64,000 nt of DNA, taken from Streptomyces sp. ISL-98 (GTDB taxonomy: Bacteria > Actinomycetota > Actinomycetes > Streptomycetales > Streptomycetaceae). The DNA is taken from NCBI RefSeq assembly GCF_018614055.1, contig NZ_JAGGPB010000005.1:62001-126000 (forward strand). Reading direction: 5' to 3'. Within the stretch, counting starts at the first letter, position 1; each line of letters opens with the position of its first letter. Made by a program: the position numbers and the translations under genes. The notes beneath the pieces are model-generated. The model was not told the origin of the DNA, did not search any database, and saw nothing but the letters and a program-made list of their open reading frames with translations. Positions 12,946 to 22,222 of the stretch are shown here, in pieces.

Positions 12946-13830
12946 GTGTCCGATCCGGCAGCCGTGCTCGACGATCTCCGTGCGGAAGGGGACGAACTCG
13001 ACCAGCTGGTCGGGGGCTTGAGCGACAAGCAGTGGTCGCTCGCCACACCCGCGCCGCGCTGGACAGTCGCCCACCAGATCGCGCACCTCGCCTGGACGGA
13101 CACGGCGGCGCTGCTGTCCGTCACCGACCCCGAGGCCTTCGCGGCGGAGACGGACAAGGCGCTGGCCGCGCCCGAGCGCTTCGTCGACGAAGGCGCCGAA
13201 TCGGGGGCGGAGCTGCCGGTCGACGAACTGCTGGCGTGGTGGCGCGACGGGCGCGAGCAGCTGCAGCGCGCACTGCGGGCGGCACCGGCCGGGGCGCGTT
13301 TCCCCTGGTACGGGCCGCCGATGAGCGCCGCCTCGATGGCCACAGGGCGGCTGATGGAGACCTGGGCGCACGGGCAGGACATCGCCGACGCGGTGGGCGT
13401 ACGACGCGAACCGACGGCGCGGCTGCGGCACGTGGCGCGCATCGGGGTGCGGGCGCGCGGCTACGCGTTCTTTGTGCGGGGGCTCGCGGTGCCGGAGGAG
13501 GAGTTCCGGGTCGAGCTGGTCGCACCGTCCGCGCCAATGGGGTCTCCCCTGTTCGAGCGAAGCCGAGAACTTGGGGAAGGGTCGGACGGTGCGTCGGGCG
13601 GTTCAGACGGTGCGGGAGTCTGGGCGTACGGCCCTGAGGACGCCCCGCAGCGCGTCACCGGCCCCGCGCTCGACTTCTGCCTGCTGGTGACCCAGCGGGC
13701 GCACCGCGACGATCTGGCGGTACGGGCGGAGGGCCCCGACGCGGACCGGTGGCTGGACATCGCGCAGGCCTTCGCGGGACCGGCGGGCGCGGGGCGAGCG
13801 CCTCGGCGTACCCGGCACAAGGAGGCCTGA
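12946..13830 (+). CDS. TIGR03084-family DinB-like metal-binding protein
   Basis: The 294-residue protein opens with an MDMPI/DinB-like helical bundle (LDDLRAEGDELDQLV, then PRWTVAHQIAHLAWTD) containing the metal-binding His of the motif. A second His set is at ETWAHGQDIADAVG. The C-terminal part (FRVELVAP...VWAYGPEDAPQ) has the TIGR03084 pattern. Relatives occur next to acyl-CoA degradation genes; the reaction is unknown, possibly thiol-dependent. About 35 residues between LVAP and VWAYGPED look foreign: a GC-rich repeat encodes them in frame. GTG 12946 follows GAGGGGAG. First gene of the operon ending at 23543. Confidence 0.85.
   Translation: MSDPAAVLDDLRAEGDELDQLVGGLSDKQWSLATPAPRWTVAHQIAHLAWTDTAALLSVTDPEAFAAETDKALAAPERFVDEGAESGAELPVDELLAWWRDGREQLQRALRAAPAGARFPWYGPPMSAASMATGRLMETWAHGQDIADAVGVRREPTARLRHVARIGVRARGYAFFVRGLAVPEEEFRVELVAPSAPMGSPLFERSRELGEGSDGASGGSDGAGVWAYGPEDAPQRVTGPALDFCLLVTQRAHRDDLAVRAEGPDADRWLDIAQAFAGPAGAGRAPRRTRHKEA
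13526..13584 (+). repeat. repeat element inside the TIGR03084-family gene
   Basis: The core 13534-13580 (CCAATGGGGTCTCCCC through GGGGAAGG) matches 41762-41808 with a single difference. An inverted, more divergent copy lies between genes at 15529-15574. The element is read in frame and adds residues PMGSPLFERSRELGEG. It carries self-complementary GGGG/CCCC blocks. Confidence 0.85.
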
Positions 13831-13832
13831 GG

Positions 13833-15515
13833 GTGCTCCGCATCGGGAACGCGTCCGGCTTCTACGGCGACCGGTTCGACGCGATGAGGGAAATGCTCAC
13901 CGGTGGCGAACTCGACGTACTGACCGGTGATTACCTCGCCGAGCTGACCATGCTCATCCTCGGCCGGGACCGGCTGAAGGACCCCCGGCTCGGCTACGCC
14001 AAGACGTTTCTGCGGCAGCTGGAGGAGAACCTCGGGCTCGCGCACGAACGGGGCGTGAAGATCGTCGCCAACGCGGGCGGGCTCAACCCGGCCGGACTGG
14101 CCGAAGCCGTACGGGAGTTGGCGGACCGGGTCGGCGTGCCGGTGCGGGTCGCGCATGTCGAGGGCGACAGCCTGCCGCTGCCCGAAGGCGCGCTGACCGC
14201 CAATGCGTATCTGGGCGGCGCCGGAATCGCCGAGTGTCTGAGGGCGGGCGCGGACGTGGTGGTGACGGGGCGCGTCACGGACGCGGCGCTGGTCGGCGGG
14301 CCGGCGGCGTGGCGGTACGGGTGGGTGCCGGAGGACCCGGGCGCCTACGACCGACTTGCCGGGGCGGTGGTCGCCGGGCACGTGCTGGAGTGCGGGACGC
14401 AGGCCACCGGCGGCAACTACTCCTTCTTCGGCGAGCACGATGTGCGGCGCCCCGGCTTTCCGGTGGCGGAGGTCTACGCGGACGGCACATCCGTAATCAC
14501 CAAACACGACGGTACGGGCGGCGTCGTGGACGTCGGCACGGTGACGGCGCAGCTGCTGTACGAGACCGGGGGCGCCCGTTACGCGGGCCCCGACGTCACG
14601 GCCCGGCTCGACACCGTACGGCTGACACAGGACGGGCCCGACCGGGTGCGGATCTCCGGCGTACGGGGCGAGGCGCCGCCGCCGACCCTCAAGGTCGGGC
14701 TGAACCGGATCGGCGGGTGGCGCAACGAGGTCGTGTTCGTACTCACCGGCCTCGACGTGGAAGCCAAGGCGCGGCTGGTGCGCGAGCAACTGGACGACGC
14801 CTTCGGCAAGCGCCGGCCGGCGGAGGTGCGGTGGGAACTCGCCCGCACGGAGGGGCTGTACGCAGACACAGCCACGGAGGAGAGCGCGAGCGCGCTGCTG
14901 CGGCTGGTCGTACGGGACCCGGATCCGGCGGCGGTGGGGCGGGCGGTGAGCAGCGCGGCGATCGAGCTGGCGCTCGGCAGCTACCCCGGCTTCCACGTGA
15001 CGGCGCCGCCGGGCAAGGGGGCGCCCTACGGGGTGTTCGAGGCGCAGTACGTGGACGCGGCGGAGGTGGCGCACGTCGCGGTGCTGCCGGGCGGGGCGCG
15101 GGTGGAGGTGCGGCACCCGGTGTGTACGCAGGCACTTGAGCCGGTGGAGGAGCCCCCTGCGCCACCGAGGGCCCCCGCCGGGCCCACGCGCAGGGCGCCG
15201 CTGGGGCTGGTCGCGGGCGCTCGCAGCGGGGACAAGGGCGGGGACGCGAACGTCGGGGTGTGGGTCAGGTCGGACGAGGCGTGGGCGTGGCTGGCGCACG
15301 AGCTGACGGTGGACCGCTTCCGCGAACTGCTCCCGGAGACGGCCGGGTTGCCGGTGACGAGGCATGCGCTGCCGAACCTGCGGGCGCTGAACTTCGTGGT
15401 GACGGGCCTGCTGGGCGAGGGGGCGGCCGCGCAGTCCCGTTTCGACCCGCAGGCGAAGGCGGTGGGGGAGTGGCTGCGGTCGCGGTGGGTGGATGTGCCG
15501 GTGGGGTTGCTGTGA
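13833..15515 (+). CDS. AtuA-family protein (acyclic terpene utilization)
   Basis: The 560-residue protein starts LRIGNASGFYGDRFDAM and has the long DUF1446/AtuA domain (about 1-440), with YLAELTMLIL, NAGGLNPAGLAEAV and GRVTDAALV. A small C-terminal AtuA-like domain (about 455-555, GARSGDKGGDANVG) follows. AtuA is needed for growth on citronellol-type terpenes in Pseudomonas, but its reaction is not settled. GGAGG lies just before the GTG at 13833, two bases after the previous stop. Its place directly before the carboxylase genes matches Atu-type clusters. Confidence 0.92.
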   Translation: MLRIGNASGFYGDRFDAMREMLTGGELDVLTGDYLAELTMLILGRDRLKDPRLGYAKTFLRQLEENLGLAHERGVKIVANAGGLNPAGLAEAVRELADRVGVPVRVAHVEGDSLPLPEGALTANAYLGGAGIAECLRAGADVVVTGRVTDAALVGGPAAWRYGWVPEDPGAYDRLAGAVVAGHVLECGTQATGGNYSFFGEHDVRRPGFPVAEVYADGTSVITKHDGTGGVVDVGTVTAQLLYETGGARYAGPDVTARLDTVRLTQDGPDRVRISGVRGEAPPPTLKVGLNRIGGWRNEVVFVLTGLDVEAKARLVREQLDDAFGKRRPAEVRWELARTEGLYADTATEESASALLRLVVRDPDPAAVGRAVSSAAIELALGSYPGFHVTAPPGKGAPYGVFEAQYVDAAEVAHVAVLPGGARVEVRHPVCTQALEPVEEPPAPPRAPAGPTRRAPLGLVAGARSGDKGGDANVGVWVRSDEAWAWLAHELTVDRFRELLPETAGLPVTRHALPNLRALNFVVTGLLGEGAAAQSRFDPQAKAVGEWLRSRWVDVPVGLL

Positions 15516-15528
15516 GGGTTTCCCCACC

Positions 15529-15775
15529 CCTTCCCCAAGCTCTCAACTTCGTTCGAGCAGGGGAGACCCCACTCGTCCCGGCTGCGACATTTGCGGCTCC
15601 GCGGCGTGAGGGGCAAGCCCCCAGGCCCCCCGGATTACCAGCCTCTCCGGCGTTTGAGGAGCGGGGGCTGGGGCGGAGCCCCTCGCGCGGCGGCAGCCGC
15701 GAAATGTCACAGCGGGAAGGGGCGGGTAGGGGAAACGCGCCGCAGGCAACCCGCACGCACAGCACCCCGGCCGGC
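15529..15775 (+). repeat. GC-rich mosaic repeat between atuA-like and carboxylase genes
   Basis: The 286-base gap between genes holds no ORF of interest. It contains an inverted copy of the intragenic element (15529-15574) and GGCGTTTGAGGAGCGGGG. The block AAATGTCACAGCGGG (15704-15718) and GCGCCGCAGGCAACCCGCAC follow. Near copies of these modules recur at 20.5, 27.6, 31.1 and 57.9 kb. It lies inside the operon, so the transcript probably folds here. Confidence 0.8.
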
Positions 15776-15801
15776 CACGTTCACAACCAGGAGGGGATCG
15801 C

Positions 15802-17406
15802 GTGACCGTACTGCCCTCGGCCCTCGACACACAGGGCCCCGAATACGCCGCCAACCGCACCGCCATGCAAGCCAAGCTGACCGAGCTCCACACCGAGCAC
15901 GCCAAAGCCCTCGCCGGTGGCGGCCCGAAATACGTCGACCGCCACCGCAAACGCGGCAAACTCCTCGCCCGCGAGCGCATCGAGCTGCTCGTCGACCCCG
16001 ACACCCCGTTCCTGGAGCTCTCGCCGCTCGCAGCGTGGGGCAGCGACTACCCCGTCGGCGCATCCATCGTCACCGGCATCGGCGTCGTGGAAGGCGTCGA
16101 GTGCCTCATCACCGCCAACGACCCGACCGTACGCGGCGGAGCCTCCAACCCCTGGACCCTCAAAAAAGCACTGCGGGCCAACGAAATCGCGTACGCCAAC
16201 CGCCTCCCCTGCATCAGCCTCGTAGAGTCCGGCGGCGCCGATCTGCCTTCCCAGAAGGAGATCTTCATCCCCGGCGGTGCCCTCTTCCGCGACATCACCC
16301 GGCTCTCCGCCGCCGGCATCCCGACCATCGCGGTCGTCTTCGGCAACTCGACGGCGGGTGGGGCGTACGTCCCCGGAATGTCCGACCACACCGTCATGAT
16401 CAAGGAGCGCTCGAAGGTCTTCCTCGGCGGCCCTCCGCTCGTGAAGATGGCCACCGGCGAAGAGAGCGACGACGAATCGCTCGGCGGCGCCGACATGCAT
16501 GCCCGCACCTCCGGCCTCGCCGACTACTTCGCCCTCGACGAGCCGGACGCCCTGCGCCAGGCCCGCCGCATCGTCGCCCGCCTCAACTGGCGCAAAGCAC
16601 AAGCCGATCCGGGCCCGGGCGAGGCGCAGCCGCCCAAGTACGACCAGGACGAACTCCTCGGCATCGTGCCCGGCGACCTCAAAGCCCCCTTCGACCCCCG
16701 CGAGGTCGTCGCCCGTATCGTCGACGGCTCGGACTTCGACGAATTCAAGCCGCTCTACGGACCGAGCCTCGTCACGGGATGGGCCCGGCTCCACGGCTAC
16801 CCCGTCGGCATCCTCGCCAATGCCCAGGGCGTGCTGTTCTCCGCCGAGTCGCAGAAGGCCGCGCAGTTCATCCAGCTGGCCAACCAGCGCGACGTACCGC
16901 TCCTCTTCCTCCACAACACCACCGGCTACATGGTCGGCAAGGAGTACGAGCAGGGTGGCATCATCAAGCACGGCGCCATGATGATCAACGCGGTGTCCAA
17001 TTCCCGGGTCCCGCACCTGTCCGTCCTGATGGGCGCCTCGTACGGAGCCGGTCACTACGGCATGTGCGGCCGGGCGTACGACCCGCGCTTCCTCTTCGCC
17101 TGGCCGAGCGCCAAGTCCGCCGTCATGGGCCCGCAGCAGCTCGCTGGCGTCCTGTCGATCGTCGCCCGGGCGTCGGCCGCCGCGAAGGGGCAGCCGTATG
17201 ACGACGAGGCCGACGCCGGGCTGCGCGCCATGGTGGAGCAGCAGATCGAGTCCGAATCGCTCCCCATGTTCCTGTCCGGGCGGCTGTACGACGACGGGGT
17301 CATAGACCCGCGCGACACCCGCACCGTCCTCGGCCTCTGCCTGTCGGCCATCCATACCGCGCCCGTCGAAGGAGCCCGCAGCGGCTTCGGAATCTTCCGG
17401 ATGTGA
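15802..17406 (+). CDS. acyl-CoA carboxylase, carboxyltransferase (beta) subunit
   Basis: The 534-residue protein is the carboxyltransferase of a methylcrotonyl-/geranyl-CoA-carboxylase-type enzyme. It moves CO2 from carboxybiotin to an acyl-CoA. The N-terminal half has KRGKLLARERI and the oxyanion region SGGADLPSQKEIF. The C-terminal half has QNTTGYM-like HNTTGYMVGKEYEQGGIIKHGAKM-type sequence and SYGAGHYGMCGRAY. Its length fits MccB/AtuC (about 535) better than AccD. AGGAGGGG precedes GTG 15802. The biotin-carrying partner is the next gene. Which acyl-CoA it uses is unknown. Confidence 0.92.
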   Translation: MTVLPSALDTQGPEYAANRTAMQAKLTELHTEHAKALAGGGPKYVDRHRKRGKLLARERIELLVDPDTPFLELSPLAAWGSDYPVGASIVTGIGVVEGVECLITANDPTVRGGASNPWTLKKALRANEIAYANRLPCISLVESGGADLPSQKEIFIPGGALFRDITRLSAAGIPTIAVVFGNSTAGGAYVPGMSDHTVMIKERSKVFLGGPPLVKMATGEESDDESLGGADMHARTSGLADYFALDEPDALRQARRIVARLNWRKAQADPGPGEAQPPKYDQDELLGIVPGDLKAPFDPREVVARIVDGSDFDEFKPLYGPSLVTGWARLHGYPVGILANAQGVLFSAESQKAAQFIQLANQRDVPLLFLHNTTGYMVGKEYEQGGIIKHGAMMINAVSNSRVPHLSVLMGASYGAGHYGMCGRAYDPRFLFAWPSAKSAVMGPQQLAGVLSIVARASAAAKGQPYDDEADAGLRAMVEQQIESESLPMFLSGRLYDDGVIDPRDTRTVLGLCLSAIHTAPVEGARSGFGIFRM

Positions 17407-17407
17407 G

Positions 17408-17452
17408 GGGAGCGATGGGAGTGATGGGAGCGATGGATGTGAAGGGAGTGAA
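17408..17452 (+). repeat. five 9-base repeats carrying ribosome sites and start codons
   Basis: The five units are GGGAGCGAT, GGGAGTGAT, GGGAGCGAT, GGATGTGAA and GGGAGTGAA. They create in-frame ATG codons at 17415, 17424 and 17433 before the likely true start at 17454. Most units also contain a GGGAG ribosome-site core. Confidence 0.9.
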
Positions 17453-17453
17453 G

Positions 17454-19352
17454 ATGATCGACTCAGTCCTGGTCGCCAACCGTGGCGAGATCGCCTGCCG
17501 CGTCTTCCGCACGTGCCGTGAGCTGGGCATCGAAACGGTCGCCGTCCACTCCGACGCCGATACGGACGCCCTGCACGTACGCGAGGCGGACGCCGCCGTA
17601 CGAGTCCCCGGCGCGGCCCCCGCCGACACGTACCTGCGCGGCGACCTGATCGTGAAGGCCGCGCTCGCGGCTGGCGCGGACGCCGTCCACCCCGGGTACG
17701 GCTTCCTGTCCGAGAACGCCGACTTCGCGCGCGCCGTCCTCGACGCCGGTCTGGTGTGGATCGGGCCGCCGCCCGAGGCCGTCGAGGCCATGGCGTCCAA
17801 GACCCGCGCCAAGGGACTGATGGCGGCGGCGGGCGTACCGCTGCTCGCCCCGCTGACGGAGGTCACCGAGGCCGACCTCCCCGTGCTGGTGAAGGCGGCG
17901 GCGGGCGGGGGCGGCCGCGGTATGCGCGTCGTACGTGAAATCGGCGCCCTCCGCGCCGAGCTGGAAGCTGCCCGCGCCGAGGCCGCGAGCGCCTTCGGCG
18001 ACGGCGAGGTCTTCATCGAGCCGTACGTCGAACGAGGCCGCCACGTCGAGGTCCAGGTCATGGCCGACGACCACGGCACCGTATGGGCACTCGGCACCCG
18101 CGACTGCTCCCTCCAGCGCCGCCATCAGAAGGTCATCGAGGAGGCCCCCGCTCCGGGTCTCCCCGACGCCCTGCGGCACGAACTCCACGACGCCGCCACC
18201 GCGGCCGCCCGCGCGGTCGGCTACCGGGGCGCGGGCACGGTCGAGTTCCTCGTCTCCGCCGAAGGGCGGGCGTACTTCCTGGAAATGAACACCCGCCTCC
18301 AGGTCGAACACCCCGTCACGGAGGCGGTCTTCGGCCTCGACCTGGTCGCCCTGCAGCTCCGTGTCGCCGAGGGCGAGCGCCTCGACCCCGAGCCGCCGGC
18401 GCCCAGCGGCCACGCCGTCGAGGCCCGGCTGTACGCGGAGGACCCGGCCAGGGACTGGCAGCCCCAGACGGGACTGCTGCGCCGGCTGGACGTCCCGGGC
18501 AGCGTCCGGCTCGACACCGGGTACGCCGACGGAGACCGCATCGGCGTCCACTACGACCCCATGGTCGCCAAGATCGTCGCCCACGCCCCCACCCGCGCCG
18601 AAGCGGTCCGCAAGCTGGCGCACGCCCTGCGGCGGGCCCGGATCCACGGCCCCGTCACCAACCGTGAGCTGCTCGTACGTTCCCTCCGACACCCGGAGTT
18701 CGCGGACGCCCGTATCGACACCGGCTTCTACGACCGCCACCTCGGCGAACTCACCGCCCCGGCCCCTGCCGACGGCGAACGCCTCGCAGCCACAGCCGCC
18801 GCCCTCGCAGACGCCGCCCGTCGCAGCGGCCGCTTCGGGGGCTTCCGGAACGTCCCCTCGCAGCCGCAGACCAAGGCGTACGGGGATCACGAGGTCCGCT
18901 ACCGCGCCACCCGCGAGGGGTTCGCCGTCGAAGACGCCCCGGGCGTACGGGTCATCAGCGCGACGCCCACCCGGGTCACCCTCGAAACCGACGGCGTCGT
19001 ACGGCACTTCGACGTCACTGCACACCCCGGCCAGGTGTACGTCGACGGCGCCGACGGGACGTACACCCTCACCCCCCGGCCGCTCTTCCCCGACCCCGCC
19101 ACCCGCACCGCACCCGGCTCGCTCCTCGCGCCCATGCCCGGCACCGTCGTCCGCATCGCCGAAGGGCTCGCGCCCGGCGACCGGGTCGAGGCGGGGCAGG
19201 CCCTCGTCTGGCTGGAGGCCATGAAGATGGAGCACCGCATCACCGCTCCCGCCTCCGGCACGCTCACCGCACTCCACGCCGCCGTCGGCCGCCAGGTCGA
19301 GGTCGGTGCCCTGCTCGCTGTCGTAGAAGAGGCACAGGAGGCCCAGAAATGA
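17454..19352 (+). CDS. acyl-CoA carboxylase, biotin carboxylase/biotin carrier (alpha) subunit
   Basis: The 632-residue protein starts IDSVLVANRGEIACRVFRTC, the standard biotin carboxylase opening. ATP-grasp residues include Lys147 in KAAAGGGGRGMR, and EMNTRLQVEHPVTE is the metal and ATP site. The C-terminal biotinyl domain has EAMKMEH with biotinylated Lys591. It carboxylates biotin with ATP and bicarbonate. The length is that of MccA/AtuF. The start is ATG 17454 behind GGGAG; upstream in-frame ATGs come from a 9-base repeat. It overlaps the next gene by ATGA. Confidence 0.93.
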   Translation: MIDSVLVANRGEIACRVFRTCRELGIETVAVHSDADTDALHVREADAAVRVPGAAPADTYLRGDLIVKAALAAGADAVHPGYGFLSENADFARAVLDAGLVWIGPPPEAVEAMASKTRAKGLMAAAGVPLLAPLTEVTEADLPVLVKAAAGGGGRGMRVVREIGALRAELEAARAEAASAFGDGEVFIEPYVERGRHVEVQVMADDHGTVWALGTRDCSLQRRHQKVIEEAPAPGLPDALRHELHDAATAAARAVGYRGAGTVEFLVSAEGRAYFLEMNTRLQVEHPVTEAVFGLDLVALQLRVAEGERLDPEPPAPSGHAVEARLYAEDPARDWQPQTGLLRRLDVPGSVRLDTGYADGDRIGVHYDPMVAKIVAHAPTRAEAVRKLAHALRRARIHGPVTNRELLVRSLRHPEFADARIDTGFYDRHLGELTAPAPADGERLAATAAALADAARRSGRFGGFRNVPSQPQTKAYGDHEVRYRATREGFAVEDAPGVRVISATPTRVTLETDGVVRHFDVTAHPGQVYVDGADGTYTLTPRPLFPDPATRTAPGSLLAPMPGTVVRIAEGLAPGDRVEAGQALVWLEAMKMEHRITAPASGTLTALHAAVGRQVEVGALLAVVEEAQEAQK

Positions 19353-20506
19353 GCACGGAAATGAGCTCAGAAACGACGTACACGGACCCGACAGAGCACC
19401 ACCAGGCACTGCGCGACGCCGTCGCCGCCCTCGGCCGGCGCCACGGACGCGGATTCGAACCGCAGGAGCTGTGGTCGGAAGCCGCCAAGCTCGGCTACCT
19501 CGGGGTGAACCTGCCCGAGGAGTACGGCGGCGGAGGCGGCGGCATGGCCGAACTCTCCCTCGTACTCGAAGAGCTGGGCGCCGCGGGCTGTCCCCTCCTC
19601 ATGATGGTCGTCTCACCCGCGATCTGCGGCACCGTGATAGCCCGCTTCGGCACGGAGGAGCAGAAGCGGCAGTGGCTGCCCGGCCTCGCCGACGGCACCA
19701 TCACGATGGCCTTCGGCATCACGGAACCGGACGCGGGATCCAACTCCCACCGCATCACCACCACGGCCCGCAAAGCCGATGACGGCTGGGTCCTCAACGG
19801 CCGCAAGGTCTTCATCTCCGGCGTCGACATCGCCGACGCGACGCTCATCGTCGGCCGCACCGAGGACGCCAGGACCGGCAGCCTCAAACCCTGCCTCTTC
19901 ATCGTCCCGCGCGACGCCGAAGGCTTCCGGCGCTCGCAGATCGACATGGAACTCCAGGCGGCGGAGAAGCAGTTCGAGCTCGTCATCGACGATGTACGGC
20001 TGCCCTCGTCCGCCCTCGTCGGCGACGAGGACGCGGGTCTCCTCCAGCTCTTCGCCGGTCTCAATCCCGAGCGCATCATGACCGCCGCGTTCGCCATCGG
20101 CATGGGCCGCTACGCCCTCGCCAGGGCCGTCGAGTACGCCAAGACCCGCCAGGTGTGGAAGTCCCCCATCGGCGCCCACCAGGCCATCGCCCACCCCCTC
20201 GCCCAGGCCCATATCGAGCTCGAACTGGCTCGCCTGATGATGCAGAAGGCGGCCCGGTTGTACGACGCGGGGGACGACGTCGGCGCGGGCGAGGCGGCGA
20301 ACATGGCGAAGTACGCCGCTGCCGAGGCCTGCGTCAAGGCGGTCGACCAGGCGGTGCACACACTGGGCGGCAACGGCCTCACCCGCGAGTACGGCCTGGC
20401 CTCGCTCATCACGGCGGCACGGGTGGCGCGTATCGCACCGGTAAGCCGCGAAATGATCCTGAATTACGTTTCCCACCAGTCTTTGGGCCTGCCGAAGTCG
20501 TACTAG
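19349..20506 (+). CDS. acyl-CoA dehydrogenase
   Basis: The 385-residue flavoprotein has the usual three-part fold. FAD and substrate segments include FGITEPDAGSNSHRITTTA and the central strand region KVFISGVDIADATLIVG. The C-terminal helices (QAVHTLGGNGLTREY, then ISPVSREM-like IAPVSREMILNYV) are also typical. It should introduce a 2,3-double bond into an acyl-CoA and pass electrons to ETF. In the operon it corresponds to AtuD or isovaleryl-CoA dehydrogenase by position. The start ATG overlaps the carboxylase stop (ATGA), so translation is coupled. Confidence 0.92.
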   Translation: MSTEMSSETTYTDPTEHHQALRDAVAALGRRHGRGFEPQELWSEAAKLGYLGVNLPEEYGGGGGGMAELSLVLEELGAAGCPLLMMVVSPAICGTVIARFGTEEQKRQWLPGLADGTITMAFGITEPDAGSNSHRITTTARKADDGWVLNGRKVFISGVDIADATLIVGRTEDARTGSLKPCLFIVPRDAEGFRRSQIDMELQAAEKQFELVIDDVRLPSSALVGDEDAGLLQLFAGLNPERIMTAAFAIGMGRYALARAVEYAKTRQVWKSPIGAHQAIAHPLAQAHIELELARLMMQKAARLYDAGDDVGAGEAANMAKYAAAEACVKAVDQAVHTLGGNGLTREYGLASLITAARVARIAPVSREMILNYVSHQSLGLPKSY

Positions 20507-20507
20507 G

Positions 20508-20580
20508 GCGGAGCCCCCACGCGGCGGCAGCCGCAAAATGTCACAGCGGGAAGGGGCGGGAAGGGGCGAGGCGGGGAAGG
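20508..20580 (+). repeat. GC-rich repeat after the acyl-CoA dehydrogenase gene
   Basis: GGCGGAGCCCCCACGCGGCGGC and a following AAATGTCACAGCGGGAAGGG block match modules of the repeats at 15.6 and 57.9 kb. The element fills most of the 138-base gap before the CoA ligase gene. Confidence 0.8.
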
Positions 20581-20644
20581 AAAAACACCGCCGTCACTCC
20601 ACGCCCCACCCACCCATTACTGCGCGCCGGAGGGGACCGTCACC

Positions 20645-22222
20645 GTGTTCCAGAGCGAGTTCGCACCCATAGAGCCCGTCGAACTGCCCATCCACGAAGC
20701 CGTACTCGGCCACGCCGCCCAGTACGGCGACACCCCCGCCCTGATCGACGGAACGAACGGCACCACCGTCACGTACCGCCAACTCGACCTCCACCACCGC
20801 CGTATCGCCGCTGGCCTGGCCCACGCTGGGCTACGGCAGGGCGACGTGCTCGCCCTGCACAGCCCCAACACCATCGCCTTCCCGGCCGCCTTCTTCGGCG
20901 CCACTCGCGCCGGTGCCTCCGTCACCACCGTCCATCCGCTCTCCACAGCGGAGGAGTTCGCCAAACAGCTCCGCGACTCCTCCGCCCGCTGGATCGTCAC
21001 GATCTCGCCGCTCCTCTCCGTGGCCCGCAGGGCAGCGGAAATGGTCGGCGGGATCGAGGAGATCTTCGTCTGCGACCGAGACCCGGCGGAAGCGCACCGT
21101 TCGCTCCTCGACATGCTCGCCTCGACCGACGCGCCGGACCCGCAGATCACCATCGACCCGGCCGAGGACACAGCCGCCCTCCCGTACTCCTCCGGCACCA
21201 CCGGCGTCCCCAAGGGCGTGATGCTCACGCACCGCAGCATCGCCACCAACCTGGCGCAGCTGTACCCCTTCATCCCCGTGGGCCCCGGCGACCGCATCCT
21301 CGCCGTACTGCCCTTCTTCCACATCTACGGCCTCACGGCTCTCATGAACGCGCCCCTGCGCGGCGGCGCGACCGTCGTCGTACTGCCGCGCTTCGAACTC
21401 GACCAGTTCCTCGCGGCCGTCGAGAAGCACCGCATCACCGGCCTGTACGTCGCCCCGCCGATCGTCCTGGCCCTCGCGAAGCACCCCGCCGTAGCGAATT
21501 ACGACCTGTCGTCCCTCGACTACATCGTCAGCGCCGCCGCCCCGCTCGACGCTCAGCTCGCGCAGGCCTGTTCGCGCCGCCTGGGCCTGCCGCCCGTCCT
21601 CCAGGCGTACGGCATGACGGAACTGTCCCCCGGCACACATGTCGTCCCCGTCGGCGCTCGGAATCCGCCCCCAGGAGCCGTCGGAAAGCTGCTCCCCAGC
21701 ACCGAAATGCGCATCCTCTCCCTCGACGACCCCACCAAGGAGCTCGGCGTGGGAGAGGAGGGCGAAGTCGCCGTCCGGGGCCCGCAGGTGATGAAGGGCT
21801 ACCTGGGCCGCCCCGACGCGACCGCCGCGATGATCGACGACGAGGGGTGGGTGCACACGGGCGACATCGGCCGCACCGACGCCGACGGCTGGCTGTTCGT
21901 CGTCGACCGAGTCAAGGAACTCATCAAGTACAAGGGCTTCCAGGTGGCACCGGCCGAACTGGAAGCCCTCCTCCTCACCCACGAGGCCGTCGCCGACGCG
22001 GCCGTCATCGGCGTGTACGACGAGGACGGCAACGAAGTACCCAAGGCGTACGTCGTCCGGCAGCCGTCGGCGCAGCTCACCGAGGACGACGTGATGGCGT
22101 ACGTCGCCCAGCGCGTCGCCCCGTACAAAAAGGTCCGCCGCGTCGAATTCGTCGACGGCGTGCCGAGGGCGGCCTCCGGCAAGATCCTCAGGCGCGAACT
22201 GCGCGAAAGGGAGCGTGCATGA
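20645..22222 (+). CDS. cinnamate/4-coumarate-type acyl-CoA ligase
   Basis: The 525-residue ANL-family enzyme activates a carboxylic acid to an acyl-CoA through an acyl-AMP. It has the phosphate loop SSGTTGVPKG (from 182), YGMTELSPGTH, the GWVHTGDIG motif, the hinge VDRVKELIKYKGFQV and the C-terminal catalytic SGKILRREL. From memory it is very close to the S. coelicolor cinnamate:CoA ligase, which takes cinnamate and 4-coumarate. In this operon it probably starts the pathway. GTG 20645 follows GAGGGG. It overlaps the hydratase gene by ATGA. Confidence 0.93.
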   Translation: MFQSEFAPIEPVELPIHEAVLGHAAQYGDTPALIDGTNGTTVTYRQLDLHHRRIAAGLAHAGLRQGDVLALHSPNTIAFPAAFFGATRAGASVTTVHPLSTAEEFAKQLRDSSARWIVTISPLLSVARRAAEMVGGIEEIFVCDRDPAEAHRSLLDMLASTDAPDPQITIDPAEDTAALPYSSGTTGVPKGVMLTHRSIATNLAQLYPFIPVGPGDRILAVLPFFHIYGLTALMNAPLRGGATVVVLPRFELDQFLAAVEKHRITGLYVAPPIVLALAKHPAVANYDLSSLDYIVSAAAPLDAQLAQACSRRLGLPPVLQAYGMTELSPGTHVVPVGARNPPPGAVGKLLPSTEMRILSLDDPTKELGVGEEGEVAVRGPQVMKGYLGRPDATAAMIDDEGWVHTGDIGRTDADGWLFVVDRVKELIKYKGFQVAPAELEALLLTHEAVADAAVIGVYDEDGNEVPKAYVVRQPSAQLTEDDVMAYVAQRVAPYKKVRRVEFVDGVPRAASGKILRRELRERERA

